Below are positions 34,852 through 44,575 of a stretch of DNA of 64,000 nt, piece after piece. The translations under genes were made by a program, and so were the position numbers. The DNA is from Lysobacterales bacterium (GTDB lineage Bacteria; Pseudomonadota; Gammaproteobacteria; Xanthomonadales; SZUA-38), in NCBI GenBank assembly GCA_028285525.1, contig JANQOZ010000085.1:1-64000 (forward strand), read 5' to 3'. Every line of letters begins with the position of its first letter. Positions within the stretch are counted from its first letter, which is position 1. The notes beneath the pieces are model-generated. The model made no database searches, had not been told where the DNA came from, and saw only the letters and a program-made list of their open reading frames with translations.

Positions 34852-35213
34852 AAAATGCTCTCGAGCACGGTCAACTCCGCGCTTCATTTAATCTGTTGTG
34901 TGTCCGCACCCACCCTGGCCTGAGACCGGTGCTTTGGGTGCGCTCCCGCTATTAAACCAACCGATGAACCGGTTCGTTGCGCCGCTCGGTGTCCCCCGAC
35001 TCTGGCTTAGGCTCTGCGCGGTTGGCCCACTTACTTAAAGTAGTTTAACAAATGCCGCCGCAAAACTACCGGACCTAGGTCCAAAATTTCGCACAGGCTA
35101 GCAAACAAACATTAGCTCAGCGTTAAATTTACGTTCTCGATCCGCGTTGCAAAAAACCCCGTTTGTCGCTCAGAATGCCCCCGGCCGTTGCCGAAACCGA
35201 ACTGGAAAACCGT
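34852..35213. other. Intergenic region between two divergent exported-protein genes
   Basis: About 360 bp, more A/T-rich than its surroundings, divergent promoter space for the genes at 32080 and 35214. No additional gene, RNA or clear operator was recognised. Confidence 0.4.
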
Positions 35214-35765
35214 ATGCATCGATTTGCCCGCTTCTTGATCCTCGCTGCAGGTGCTCACCTTTTTGTCGCGAGCGCCGCATTGGCGCAGTCGACCGTTGAG
35301 GAGCGCATGACCGGCCAGGAGTTTGAGCAGGCCGGCCTCGATAAGCTTAGCCCGGCGGAACTAGAGTTTTTAAACCAATGGCTAAAAGACGACCGGGGTG
35401 CGGTGTCTCCCCCAAAAGCAGCGGCTGCACCGGCAGCCGGAGCTCCGGCGCAGGCATCCAGCGCTACCGCGACAGCACCCACGGTAGCGGCGCGAGAGTC
35501 TGCCACTATTGATCAGCGAGGTCTACGGCCTAAGGACTCTTCTCGCACCCCGATCGAGGCACGAATCGACGGCAAGTTCACCGGCTGGTCTGGCCGAACG
35601 CGCTTCAAACTCGATAACGGCATGGTCTGGCAGCAGGTCGGTTCGGGAGAAGTTCGCGCCAACTCCGACAGCCCCAAGGTCACCATCGAACCCAAATCAC
35701 TAGGTTCCTGGAAGCTGTATGTCGAAGGGGTTGGCCGCTCCGTGAAGGTTAAACGCGTCAAGTAG
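35214..35765 (+). CDS. Small exported protein of unknown function
   Basis: A 183-residue exported protein from the ATG at 35214 (MHRFARFLILAAGAHLFVAS... ending ALAQ). The earlier in-frame start at 35163 gives an unlikely N-terminus before the signal peptide. After an Ala-rich linker (PKAAAAPAAGAPAQASSATA), the C-terminal 70 residues look like one conserved beta-rich domain (IEARIDGKFTGWSGRTRFKL; DNGMVWQQVGSGEVR). Similar proteins occur in Xanthomonadales, but no function is known to me. It is monocistronic and ends 18 nt from the convergent MATE gene. Confidence 0.65.
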   Translation: MHRFARFLILAAGAHLFVASAALAQSTVEERMTGQEFEQAGLDKLSPAELEFLNQWLKDDRGAVSPPKAAAAPAAGAPAQASSATATAPTVAARESATIDQRGLRPKDSSRTPIEARIDGKFTGWSGRTRFKLDNGMVWQQVGSGEVRANSDSPKVTIEPKSLGSWKLYVEGVGRSVKVKRVK

Positions 35766-35783
35766 CCCGCCGGCCCTGGCGCA

Positions 35784-37121
35784 TCAGCGCCGGGTTCCGT
35801 TTCCCAGACGCACAACGCGGGGCGTCAGCAGTCCGAGCAGCAGCCCCCGCGCGACAAAAAAAACCATAAAAGCGGCCCAGAGCCCGTGGTTGCCCCACCC
35901 CTGCAGCAGCCACCACGCGGGCAAAAACGCCGCGAAGGTCGAAATCAGCATCGTGTTGCGCATTTCCCGGCCGCGCGTGGCGCCGATAAACACGCCGTCC
36001 AGCCAGAAGCTCCACACCGATACCAGTGGCGACAGAATCATCCAGGGCAGGAAACTGGCGGTGGTGGTTCGCACGGATTCAATGTCGGTCATCAGCGAAA
36101 CAATCCACTGGCCCGCCACCAGGTAGAGCAATGCCATACCCACAGCACACCATAGCGACCACCAGCCGCTGAGGCGGATGGCGTCGACGATGTGTTTTCG
36201 CCGTCCCCCGCCGATGCCACGGCCCACCAGCGCTTCCGCCGCATGAGCGAATCCATCCAGCCCGTAGGCCATGAAGCTCTGGAGATTCAGCAAGATGGCG
36301 TTTGCCGCCAGCACAATCTCACCCTGCTGCGCCCCCTGGCGGGTGAAGAAGGCAAACGTAAAGATCAGGCACAGCGTCCGCAGCATGATGTCGCCGTTGA
36401 CCCGCAGCAGGGCGCGCAGCTCGCTGCCGTTGAATATCCGAGCCCGGTTGCGCCAGGCCAGACCCAGCATCCGGCGCCGCGCAACGAGGGCAAGGCCCAG
36501 CGCAACGGCCAGGTACTCACCCAGCAGCGATGCCCAGGCAACGCCCGCTACGCCCAAGTCCATAGCGACAACAAAGATCAGGTCGAACACGATGTTCACG
36601 ACGTTTGCGGTCAGCATGATCAGCAGCGGCGAGCGGGCGTCCTGACAGCCGAGGAACCAGCCGACCAGCGCGTAAGTGAGCAGGGTCGCCGGTGCCGCCC
36701 AGATCCGGATCGCGAAATAGGTGCGAGCGCCCGCGCCGACCTCGGGCGGGGGGTCGATCAGGCCCAGTGCAATCTCCCGGATGCCGACCTGTGCCGCAAT
36801 AATCAGACCCGCCAGGAATAGCGCGAGGAGTGCCGCCTGGGCCAGGAGGATCGTTACCCGGACCTGGTCCTGCTTACCGTAGGCCTGCGCGACAAAACCC
36901 GTGGTGCCCATGCGAAGGAAACCAAACCCCCAGAACACGAAGCTGAAGATGGTGGCGCCGACCGCCACCGCCCCAAGGTGGTGGGGCTCCGGCAGGTGAC
37001 CGACCACGGCCGTATCGACCATCCCGAGCAGCGGAATCGACACGTTGGACAGAATCATCGGCCAGGCGAGGTTCAGCACCTGGCGATGACTGGGCGACGC
37101 AAGGTCCGATTGAGTGCTCAT
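35784..37121 (-). CDS. MATE-family efflux transporter (DinF-like)
   Basis: A 445-residue, twelve-helix Na+/H+-coupled multidrug and toxic compound exporter. The two MatE halves are visible: LNLAWPMILSNVSIPLLGMV with DTAVVGHL at the start, and a second half beginning around LRVNGDIMLRTLCLIFTFAF. The subgroup pattern (SFVFWGFGFLRMGTTGFVAQ; FMAYGLDGFAHAAEALVGRG) is that of DinF-type MATE proteins. It ends a minus-strand pair with hrpA (33 nt apart). Substrate cannot be read from sequence. Confidence 0.92.
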   Translation of the reverse strand: MSTQSDLASPSHRQVLNLAWPMILSNVSIPLLGMVDTAVVGHLPEPHHLGAVAVGATIFSFVFWGFGFLRMGTTGFVAQAYGKQDQVRVTILLAQAALLALFLAGLIIAAQVGIREIALGLIDPPPEVGAGARTYFAIRIWAAPATLLTYALVGWFLGCQDARSPLLIMLTANVVNIVFDLIFVVAMDLGVAGVAWASLLGEYLAVALGLALVARRRMLGLAWRNRARIFNGSELRALLRVNGDIMLRTLCLIFTFAFFTRQGAQQGEIVLAANAILLNLQSFMAYGLDGFAHAAEALVGRGIGGGRRKHIVDAIRLSGWWSLWCAVGMALLYLVAGQWIVSLMTDIESVRTTTASFLPWMILSPLVSVWSFWLDGVFIGATRGREMRNTMLISTFAAFLPAWWLLQGWGNHGLWAAFMVFFVARGLLLGLLTPRVVRLGNGTRR

Positions 37122-37154
37122 GGCATCGGCTGGAAATTTCGCCCGCGGCCCGCG

Positions 37155-40100
37155 TCAGGCGGTGGCAGAGCCGGGGTTGGAGACTTTGACCCAAGCACTC
37201 TTCAGGCGCTTGGCTGAGACCGGCTGCGCGGTCTTGAGGGGCTGGGAGAAGAGCGAAATTCGGTATTCCTCCAGCAGCCAGTGAAACTCGTCGAGCGCGG
37301 CAGGATAGCCGTCAACGATGGCGCAACGCTGGATGTAGTCGTCCCAGAAGCCGCTGATCTGTGCCTGGTGCCGCCGGTCTTTGAGCGGGTCTTTCTCCAG
37401 CCTCTCGAGCCGCAGCGAGATGCCGTCCAGATAGCGCGGATAGTGCGCGAGACGCGCGTAGGTGACCTCCGTCAGGAACCCGGGATAGATAAGGTACTCC
37501 AGCTGCTGCTGTACGTCAGCGATCGCGCTCGGGGAGATCTTTTCGAGCTCGTCGTTGAGCTGTTGCTTGATCTGGTGAAACCGTTGAAGCACCTCGGCCA
37601 CCAGGGTCGACAGCTCGGTGCCGGCGCGCACCACCTCGGATCGGGAACGGGCCGTCAGGCTCTCAAACTCAGCCTCGCTGCGCGGCGGGGAATCACAGCC
37701 ATCGACCAGCGCCATCGAAACGGCAAACACGATGTCCTGCTCCAGCTCTTTGGCGGAGCCCACGCTGGCGTACTGCAGGTAGTTTTCCGGCGTAAGCGCC
37801 AGATGCCGTCTCAGGTACTTAAACCGGTCCGCCAGGCAGAGCACCAGCATACGGCGCAGCCCGTAGCGATGGTGCTCGCGGGCCTCTACCTCGCCGTCGA
37901 ACACTCGAACACCCACCGCATCGCCCTGATCGACCAACGCAGGGTAGGCGGTGATCTGGCCGGGCAGGTCCGTCGTTTCCGGGATCGAACCGAAGCGCCA
38001 TTCCCGGGCACCGTCGTGCCGCAGCGTGGCTTCGCTCAGGCGCAGAAACTGTTCTCGGCCTCGCTCCTCCCAGCGACGCGTGATGGCGCTGAGGCTCCGA
38101 CCCTGATCCAGAACCTCGTCCCCGTCGAGCAGGCGTACGTTCATCCGCAGCCAGGGCTCAAGGTTTGCCTCATCAAAATGCGTGGCGCTGAACTCCTGAC
38201 CCGTTTCCCGTGTAAGGAAGGTCGCCAGCGCCCCACGCAGCGAACCCTGCCGATGTTCAGCCGAGAGGCTGTCGAGAAATTTGCGCGCGTAGTCCGGCGC
38301 CGGAACGACGCGCCGTCGCAGCGCTTTGGGGAGGCTCTTGAGCAGCGCCGTCACCTTGTCCGCCAGATACCCGGGAATCAGCCATTCGAGCGGCCCCGGC
38401 TCCGGGAGGTTCACGAGGGCCAGCGGCACCTCGAGCGTAACGCCGTCGTCCTCGGCAGCCGGATCGAATCGATACTTCAGCGCGAAGCGTGTCCCGGCCA
38501 GCTCCAGGGCGTCCGGCCAGTCGTCAGCCGACGGCAGGGGTTGGCTCGTCGAGACGTCCGCCTCCGTGAGACACAGACACTGCGGACCATCCTGCTCGGC
38601 CTCGCTGCGCCACTGTTCAAACTGTTTTGCGCTGTGAATGTGGCCGGGCACGCGGCGGCCAAAAACCTCGGCCAGGGTTTCGTCGTCCACCCGCAGGTCG
38701 GCCCGCCGCATGCGCTGCTCGAGCGACTCCACCCGGGCCAGCAGCCGACGATTGGCCTCGGCAAACTTCCCGCGCGTGTTGAGCTGCCCCCGAGCGAGCG
38801 CCTCCAAAAGAAACAGCCGGTGCGCCTCAGCGGGCTCGTGCGGCCCGAAGTGCACCCGGCGCTTTCCGACCAGAACCAGGCCGTACAGACTGACCTGCTC
38901 ATAGCCGAGCACCCTGCCCTGCCGCCGGGACCAGAAGGGGTCGAAGAAGCGGCGCTTGATCAGGTGCGCCCCCGCCTGCTCTACCCAGGCAGGCTCAACG
39001 CTGGCATTGAGGCGCGCATAGAGGCGAGTGGTTTCGACGAGAAAAGCGCTCACCATCCAGCGCGGGCCGCGCTTGAAAAGGCCCGACCCGGGAAAGATGT
39101 CATAACGCCGATCCCGGGCGCCGAGGTAACCCTTTTCATCCTTGACGCCGACGTGCCCTAAAAAGGCGCTGAGCAGCGCTTTGTGGATACGGTCGGCTCG
39201 GCCCTTTTCCGCCGCCGCCACCTCCCGCTCCGAACCCTCGGGAGCCGGGCGCCGACCCGGTTTCGACACGCCCGCAACATCAGCGAGCTGGCGCGTGAGG
39301 TCATACCACTCGCGCAGGCGCAGGTAGCTCAGGAAATGATCTCTCGCCCAGTTTCGCTGCTGGCGCTGCGACTGCTCGGCCCGCACTTCCAGCCACTCCT
39401 GCCAGAGCCGCAGCACGCCGGCGAAGTCCGACAGGGGATCCTGCCAGCGCGCCTGCTGCTGGTCGGCCGCCTGCTGAGCATCGAGCGGACGCTCCCGTGG
39501 GTCCGGCAGCGACAGAAACGCGGCGAGCACCATCGCGTCGTCCAGACAGCCGAGCTTCTCACCCGCCAGCACCAGCCTGGCCAGCCGAACGTCGAGGGGC
39601 CATCGCGCCATCTTGCGGCCGAGCGCCGTCAGCTTCTGCCCGGCGTCGATCGCGTTCAGCTCGGTCAGCAGGTGATAGCCATCGCGAATAAAAGCTGCGG
39701 ACGGTGGATCAAGGAACGGATAGTCATCCACATGACCCAGCTTGAGCAGCTCCATCTGAAGAATGACGGAGGCGAGGTTGGTGCGCAGGATCTCCGGCTG
39801 GGTATAGCGCTCGCGAGCGTCGAAATCGTCTTCGGCATAAAGCCGGATACACACGCCAGGCCCGAGCCGACCGCAGCGCCCCGCACGCTGGTTTGCACTC
39901 GCCTGCGAGATGGGCTCGATCGGCAAACGCTGCACCTTGCTGCGCTGGCTGTAGCGCGAGATTCGCGCCAGACCGGAGTCGATCACAAAGCGGATGCGCG
40001 GCACGGTCAGCGAGGTTTCGGCAACGTTGGTGCTGAGCACGATGCGTCGGGCTGCGCCCGGTCGGAAAATCTTCTGCTGCTCTTTGCGGGACAGGCGGGC

Positions 40101-41108
40101 GTAAAGCGGCAGGATCTCCGTATTGCGGAGTTGGGCTTTGCCAAGGGCGTCCGCCGCTTCCCGGATATCGCGTTCACCCGACAAAAACACGAGCGCATCT
40201 CCGCGAGGGTCCACCTGGCTGAGCTCGGCAACGGCCCGGACGATGGCGTCGGGCAGGCTGACCGTTTCTCCGGCGTCGTCCAGCAGCGGCCGGTAGCGGG
40301 TTTCGACCGGGTAGCTCCGGCCGGAAACTTCGATCACGGGCGCATCGTTAAAGTGCGCCGAAAAGCGCGCAGTGTCGATGGTTGCCGAAGTGATGATCAG
40401 CTTAAGATCCGGCCGCTTCGGCAGCAGACGCTTGAGATACCCCAGCAGAAAATCGATGTTCAGGGAGCGCTCGTGCGCTTCGTCGATGATCAGCGTGTCG
40501 TAGGCCATCAGCTGACGGTCGCGCTCGGTTTCGCTCAGCAGGATGCCGTCGGTCATGACCTTGATCAGGCTGTCGGTTCCAACCTGCTGGTCGAACCGCA
40601 CCTGGTAACCGACGGCGTCGCCGACGGACACGTTGAGCTCTTCGGCGAGCCGGGCCGCGATGCTCCTCGCGGCAATTCGGCGAGGCTGGGTGCAGCCGAT
40701 CCACCCGGCGCGGCCGCGACCCGCCAGCCAGCAGGCCTTGGGAAGCTGGGTGGTTTTGCCGGAACCCGTTTCGCCCGCCACGACGAGTACCTGATGCTGT
40801 TGAAGCTGTCGGCAGATCTCATCAATGTGCCCGCTGATGGGCAGCTTAGGATCGAACTCGACCTTGAGCGTCGCGGCATCGCGGGCTTCGCGCTCGGTGC
40901 GCGAGTCCGCCTGCATCGACTCCATCGCTGCGACGGCCCGGTCCACCGGCTTACCCTCCCGGCGGCGCCGCGCAATCAGACGGGCGCGCCGCTGCAGTTC
41001 CGGTACATCACGGCTCATGACACCACTGACGTCCAGCGGATCGGCTGTCACGGCAACGTCGCCTGCGCGCTGAGTTGGCGGCGGATTGTTCGCTTGGGCT
41101 TTCGTCAT
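37155..41108 (-). CDS. hrpA: ATP-dependent RNA helicase HrpA
   Basis: A 1,317-residue DEAH-box helicase with the full HrpA layout. Walker A VVAGETGSGKTTQLPKACWL, DEAH motif TLIIDEAHERSLNIDFLLG, SAT motif LIITSATIDTARFSAHF and motif VI SQASANQRAGRCGRLGPGV are followed by HA2/OB domains and the long C-terminal DUF3418 region unique to HrpA. Known roles include mRNA maturation and rescue of stalled ribosomes. It is divergent from dps with a 96-bp spacer. Confidence 0.96.
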   Translation of the reverse strand: MTKAQANNPPPTQRAGDVAVTADPLDVSGVMSRDVPELQRRARLIARRRREGKPVDRAVAAMESMQADSRTEREARDAATLKVEFDPKLPISGHIDEICRQLQQHQVLVVAGETGSGKTTQLPKACWLAGRGRAGWIGCTQPRRIAARSIAARLAEELNVSVGDAVGYQVRFDQQVGTDSLIKVMTDGILLSETERDRQLMAYDTLIIDEAHERSLNIDFLLGYLKRLLPKRPDLKLIITSATIDTARFSAHFNDAPVIEVSGRSYPVETRYRPLLDDAGETVSLPDAIVRAVAELSQVDPRGDALVFLSGERDIREAADALGKAQLRNTEILPLYARLSRKEQQKIFRPGAARRIVLSTNVAETSLTVPRIRFVIDSGLARISRYSQRSKVQRLPIEPISQASANQRAGRCGRLGPGVCIRLYAEDDFDARERYTQPEILRTNLASVILQMELLKLGHVDDYPFLDPPSAAFIRDGYHLLTELNAIDAGQKLTALGRKMARWPLDVRLARLVLAGEKLGCLDDAMVLAAFLSLPDPRERPLDAQQAADQQQARWQDPLSDFAGVLRLWQEWLEVRAEQSQRQQRNWARDHFLSYLRLREWYDLTRQLADVAGVSKPGRRPAPEGSEREVAAAEKGRADRIHKALLSAFLGHVGVKDEKGYLGARDRRYDIFPGSGLFKRGPRWMVSAFLVETTRLYARLNASVEPAWVEQAGAHLIKRRFFDPFWSRRQGRVLGYEQVSLYGLVLVGKRRVHFGPHEPAEAHRLFLLEALARGQLNTRGKFAEANRRLLARVESLEQRMRRADLRVDDETLAEVFGRRVPGHIHSAKQFEQWRSEAEQDGPQCLCLTEADVSTSQPLPSADDWPDALELAGTRFALKYRFDPAAEDDGVTLEVPLALVNLPEPGPLEWLIPGYLADKVTALLKSLPKALRRRVVPAPDYARKFLDSLSAEHRQGSLRGALATFLTRETGQEFSATHFDEANLEPWLRMNVRLLDGDEVLDQGRSLSAITRRWEERGREQFLRLSEATLRHDGAREWRFGSIPETTDLPGQITAYPALVDQGDAVGVRVFDGEVEAREHHRYGLRRMLVLCLADRFKYLRRHLALTPENYLQYASVGSAKELEQDIVFAVSMALVDGCDSPPRSEAEFESLTARSRSEVVRAGTELSTLVAEVLQRFHQIKQQLNDELEKISPSAIADVQQQLEYLIYPGFLTEVTYARLAHYPRYLDGISLRLERLEKDPLKDRRHQAQISGFWDDYIQRCAIVDGYPAALDEFHWLLEEYRISLFSQPLKTAQPVSAKRLKSAWVKVSNPGSATA

Positions 41109-41134
41109 TTAATAGCAACACTCAATCAATATCA

Positions 41135-41152
41135 TCAAATCAATTGATTTGA
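41135..41152. promoter_or_regulatory. 18-bp perfect palindrome on the dps promoter
   Basis: TCAAATCAATTGATTTGA is a perfect 18-bp palindrome overlapping the predicted -35 of dps. Its position between divergent hrpA and dps suggests an operator; the regulator is unknown (not an obvious Fur or OxyR site). Confidence 0.55.
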
Positions 41153-41177
41153 ACAATTGATAGCCAATGCGTACCAT
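41149..41177 (+). promoter_or_regulatory. Predicted sigma-70 promoter of dps
   Basis: TTGAAC (41149-41154) and TACCAT (41172-41177) are separated by exactly 17 bp, 28 bp before the dps start codon. GTGAGGAG supplies the ribosome site further down. Confidence 0.55.
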
Positions 41178-41204
41178 AGACGCATCGAGTGAGGAGTACG
41201 AACA

Positions 41205-41672
41205 ATGAGCATCAACATCGGAATTAACGAAACAGATCGGAACCAGATCGCTGACGGCCTGTCCCGACTGCTGGCGGACAGCTACACATTATATCTGAAG
41301 ACGCACAACTTCCATTGGAACGTGACCGGTCCGATGTTCGCGACGCTGCATACGCTGTTTGAGACGCACTATATGGAGCTGGCGACGGCGGTCGATGAAA
41401 TCGCCGAGCGGATTCGTGCTCTCGACGTGGCCGCTCCGGGGTCCTACAAGCAGTTCTCTGACCTGTCTTCGATCGAAGAAGAGACCGGCGTGCCAAGCGC
41501 GGAAGATATGATTCGGCAGCTCGTGGAGGGCCAGGAAACGGTCGTGCGAACGGCGCGAAGTGTGTTTGAAGCGGCCGACAACGCCGGCGATGAACCCACC
41601 GCGGACCTCCTGACCCAGCGAATGCAGGTCCACGAGAAAAACGCCTGGATGTTGCGCAGCCTTCTGGCCTGA
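41205..41672 (+). CDS. dps: Dps-family DNA-binding ferritin-like protein
   Basis: A 155-residue Dps: a dodecameric mini-ferritin that oxidises Fe2+ with peroxide and protects DNA. The ferroxidase ligands are in [20 protein letters not shown] (His) and [20 protein letters not shown] (Glu/Asp), the usual inter-subunit site. The N-terminal tail is short and not Lys-rich, so DNA binding may be weak. GAGGAG precedes the ATG. It has its own promoter and a terminator at 41701. Confidence 0.95.
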   Translation: MSINIGINETDRNQIADGLSRLLADSYTLYLKTHNFHWNVTGPMFATLHTLFETHYMELATAVDEIAERIRALDVAAPGSYKQFSDLSSIEEETGVPSAEDMIRQLVEGQETVVRTARSVFEAADNAGDEPTADLLTQRMQVHEKNAWMLRSLLA

Positions 41673-41700
41673 CGCCAACACGCTTTTCCAACGCTAACGC

Positions 41701-41740
41701 AAAGGTCCGAGAATCCATCTGGATTCCCGGGCCTTTGACT
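41701..41740 (+). terminator. Terminator downstream of dps
   Basis: A long imperfect stem: AAAGGTCCGAGAATCC pairs with GGATTCCCGGGCCTTT around an ATCT loop, starting 28 nt after the dps stop. Confidence 0.65.
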
Positions 41741-41771
41741 TTATGAACGCTGACTTCTGGATAGCCAACGA

Positions 41772-42776
41772 GTGACCACTCTGGACTCCGATCTACCGCT
41801 GATAGACCTGCATCGTCACCTGGACGGAAACGTCCGGCTGACGACCATCCTGGACCTCGCGCGCCAGCACGGCGTTGAGCTGCCTGCCGACACGGCTGAG
41901 GAGCTGCTCCCCTACGTTCAGATCGACGGCAATGAGCCCGGGCTGATGGCGTTCCTGGAGCGATTCCAGTACCTGACCGCCATTCTGGTGGATCTGGATG
42001 CCTGCCGCCGGATCGCCTATGAGAACGTGCTCGATCTTCAGCGTCACGGGATCGACTACGCGGAGCTGCGCTTCAGCCCGTGGTTTATGGCCGAGAGCCA
42101 CCAGCTGGATCCGGCGGGGGTGGTTGCGGCGGTCGCCGATGGCGTTGCGCAGGGCCGCGAGGAAACGGGCCTGCCCTGCCAGCTGATCGGCATCCTGAGC
42201 AGAACCTACGGGCCCGAGATCTGCCATCGCGAACTCGACGCGCTGCTGGCCAATCGCCAGCATCTTGTTGCGGTGGACCTCGCTGGCGACGAGGCCGGCT
42301 TTCCCGCGCCGCTGTTCAAAGAGCATTTTCGAAAGGTGGCAGACGAAGGACTTGCCGTGACCGTTCACGCCGGCGAGGCTGACGGCGCGCAAAGCGTTTG
42401 GTCCGCGATCAACGACCTCGGCGCCAGCCGAATTGGTCATGGCTTTCGCTCGCTGGAAGATCCGGCGCTGGTGGAGTATCTGGCTGAACACGAGATCCCG
42501 CTCGAGGTGTGCATCACCTCTAACCTGCACATCAGCGCGGTGGTCGATTACCCGTCACACCCCGTGACCGAGCTGGCCGAAGCGGGCCTCAAGGTCACGC
42601 TCAACAGCGACGATCCCTCCATCAGCGGGATCGACCTGCCGCACGAACTGGAAAAAGCGGCGCCAGCCACCGGCCTCAACGCCGATCAGATCCGGCAGGC
42701 GCGGCTCAACGCGATTGATGCCGCGTTTCTTTCCGAAGCGGAAAAGACGGAGCTTCGGGCCAAAAAATCCGGCTGA
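41772..42776 (+). CDS. add: Adenosine deaminase
   Basis: Hydrolyses adenosine or deoxyadenosine to inosine and ammonia in purine salvage. The 334-residue TIM-barrel amidohydrolase shows the metal motif DLHRHLDGNVRL, VTVHAGEADGAQS (His and catalytic Glu region), SRIGHGFRSLED and LNSDDPSISG with the metal Asp. The start is GTG at 41772. The N-terminal HRHLDG differs slightly from the common HxHLDGS. An adenine or aminofutalosine deaminase role cannot be ruled out, but length and motifs fit adenosine deaminase best. Confidence 0.9.
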   Translation: MTTLDSDLPLIDLHRHLDGNVRLTTILDLARQHGVELPADTAEELLPYVQIDGNEPGLMAFLERFQYLTAILVDLDACRRIAYENVLDLQRHGIDYAELRFSPWFMAESHQLDPAGVVAAVADGVAQGREETGLPCQLIGILSRTYGPEICHRELDALLANRQHLVAVDLAGDEAGFPAPLFKEHFRKVADEGLAVTVHAGEADGAQSVWSAINDLGASRIGHGFRSLEDPALVEYLAEHEIPLEVCITSNLHISAVVDYPSHPVTELAEAGLKVTLNSDDPSISGIDLPHELEKAAPATGLNADQIRQARLNAIDAAFLSEAEKTELRAKKSG

Positions 42777-42830
42777 CGCGGGCGCGTGGGGAGACGGCGC
42801 AGCAGATGTGGCCGGCCTCGAACGAAAAAG

Positions 42831-42854
42831 CTCCCGGCCGTGATCGGCCGGGAG
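42831..42854. terminator. G/C-rich hairpin between convergent genes
   Basis: CTCCCGGCCG-TGAT-CGGCCGGGAG is a perfect 10-bp stem with a tetraloop between the add stop and the convergent SGNH-like gene. An A-run precedes it, so it would terminate mainly minus-strand transcription. Confidence 0.65.
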
Positions 42855-42887
42855 ACGTTACGAGTCAACGTTCAGGGCGCGGCTGAC

Positions 42888-44366
42888 TCAGTACCGGAGC
42901 TCGAAGGCTCCCTCAGAAATCTTGTCCGGACGGTGCTGCCCTATGAAGGACACAAACAGCGCCGGGCGCCCACCGTTCCAGTTTTCCTTGGAAGCCAGCT
43001 CCTGAAACGGCCCGTCTTCGCGGGTAATCACCACCGTGATGATCCCATCATCATCGTTGCGCACCGCGTCTGTCAGATCGAAGCTCGGCGATGAGTCGGG
43101 CGACCACAGCACACCCTCTGAGACCGGCATGCCCGTTGGGGCGGGCGCGTTGTCGGCCGTGATGTTGTGTTCGTTCCAGCTGGTGTCATCAGCGGTATCG
43201 ACGCTGATCACCGCGGCCGAATTCGGCAGGCTTCGCAGGCTGAGCTTGGCGTGCAGCACGTCTTCAGCCGGTATTCGGCTGACGTCGAAACGCAGGTAGA
43301 TCGAGCGTTCATTGTTGCCCACGCTGAGCAGCGGCAGGCCGCCAAAGTTACCGCCAGGCTCGGTGGTATCGACCGTGGCATCGTCGTCGACAATCATCGG
43401 ATGCAGGCCGCGCAGCGCCAGGCCTCGCCACCACGGTCGGACAAAATCGGTGAGCGCGTCGAAAAACCGCGTCAGCCGCCGTCCAACCTTGAGCTCGCCC
43501 CGAAGACTCGGGTGCACGCCGTCAGCCTCAAAATCGCGTTCCAGCCACTTAAGGCCAGACTCGCTTTGGTTCACGCCATCCGCCCACAGGTAAGGACCCC
43601 AAAGCAGCAGCGGCGCCTCGACCGGCCCAGCGTCCGGATCGAAGTTCAGCGACGCGTCACCGTCGATCTGCGCCTCGATCAGCCACTTCACCGCAAACCC
43701 GGTCTCATAGCTGATCGGTTCGCCGCGGCTCGGGTCGTTGCTGTAGCCGCCATAGATACGGCTCGACAAAAACGCGATGCGCAGATTCGGGAACAGGTCG
43801 CGCGCAACGTTGAGTGTGGCGACCAGTTCCGTCTGCAGATTTTGCGCGTGGCTAGGGAACGTGCTCGCCGGGTCGGACTGCGCCAGCTTGACCCAGGCGA
43901 TCTGCACCTGCTCGTTGCTGAGACCAGCCGCCGCAAGCTTATCCTGGACCACCTCCCAATAGCGCGCGGTGGGGTCAGCGGTAAGCTCAGACGATTGCCC
44001 GGCCTGCGCCGTGTTGACCAGCACCACGCGGGAACGGCGGCTCACGGTCAAGTCTGCAAAGCGCTCAAAGACCTTAAATTCCTGGGTGGTGTTCGACATA
44101 CCAATGGCAATGAATCCAGTTTTTCCCTCCGGATCAGGATTGCCCATCGCATCGAGCGGCGTGATGGCGTCCGCCTGTTCGCGGGCCGCCAGCGCGTGCG
44201 CCTCGGGGACGTCGTTAGAGCCGTCAGGATAAAGCCCACCCTGAAAACCCTGGTAGGTGTCTGTCCCGAGCGTGGGTAATGGGATATTCCCGGTAAACGG
44301 CTGGGCCGACAGCCGACCAACCCCAAAAATCATCAGTAAACCGAATAACAGCAGGCGAATTTGCAT
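42888..44366 (-). CDS. Exported SGNH-like protein with C-terminal DNRLRE-type domain
   Basis: A 492-residue exported protein from the ATG at 44366 (MQIRLLLFGLLMIFGVGRLS, AGGGAGA upstream). The N-terminal two-thirds look like a sialate O-acetylesterase/SGNH-type fold (GFIAIGMSNTTQEFKVFERF; NTAQAGQSSELTADP; WADGVNQSESGLKWLERDFE; DGVHPSLRGELKVGRR with a plausible Asp-x-x-His). The catalytic Ser-Asn pattern (GMSNT) is unusual. Residues ~345-450 resemble a DNRLRE/CBM96-type beta-sandwich (IYLRFDVSRIPAEDVLHAKL). Substrate unknown. It precedes the tRNA-Lys gene. Confidence 0.65.
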   Translation of the reverse strand: MQIRLLLFGLLMIFGVGRLSAQPFTGNIPLPTLGTDTYQGFQGGLYPDGSNDVPEAHALAAREQADAITPLDAMGNPDPEGKTGFIAIGMSNTTQEFKVFERFADLTVSRRSRVVLVNTAQAGQSSELTADPTARYWEVVQDKLAAAGLSNEQVQIAWVKLAQSDPASTFPSHAQNLQTELVATLNVARDLFPNLRIAFLSSRIYGGYSNDPSRGEPISYETGFAVKWLIEAQIDGDASLNFDPDAGPVEAPLLLWGPYLWADGVNQSESGLKWLERDFEADGVHPSLRGELKVGRRLTRFFDALTDFVRPWWRGLALRGLHPMIVDDDATVDTTEPGGNFGGLPLLSVGNNERSIYLRFDVSRIPAEDVLHAKLSLRSLPNSAAVISVDTADDTSWNEHNITADNAPAPTGMPVSEGVLWSPDSSPSFDLTDAVRNDDDGIITVVITREDGPFQELASKENWNGGRPALFVSFIGQHRPDKISEGAFELRY

Positions 44367-44484
44367 ATGGTGTCTCCCTGGTGAGTGTGTGCCTCTCACC
44401 GGTGACAACGCGCATCGCGAAAATCCGTTGACCTCGCCTCTGTACAGCCAGCAGCGATTACATTATCATTCGCCGCCTTCCTGG

Positions 44485-44560
44485 GGGCCGTTAGCTCAGT
44501 TGGTAGAGCAGTGGACTTTTAATCCATTGGTCATAGGTTCGAATCCTATACGGCCCACCA
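44485..44560 (+). tRNA. tRNA-Lys (TTT anticodon); island attachment site
   Basis: A 76-nt cloverleaf: GGGCCG/CGGCCC acceptor, D arm TAGCTCAGTTGGTAGAGCA, anticodon loop CTTTTAA with TTT, T arm with GGTTCGAATCC, and encoded CCA. It is nearly identical in layout to E. coli tRNA-Lys. An integrase gene ends 15 nt beyond the CCA, the usual picture of a tRNA used as attB, so attL is at the 3' end of this gene. No second copy of the T arm was found within the window. Confidence 0.97.
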
Positions 44561-44575
44561 TTTTTCCGAAATTTT

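Noticed and set aside
39183..41147. Long plus-strand frames (also 37281-39161) opposite hrpA
   Set aside because: Complement of clear HrpA coding sequence; low-complexity, Arg/His-rich translation.
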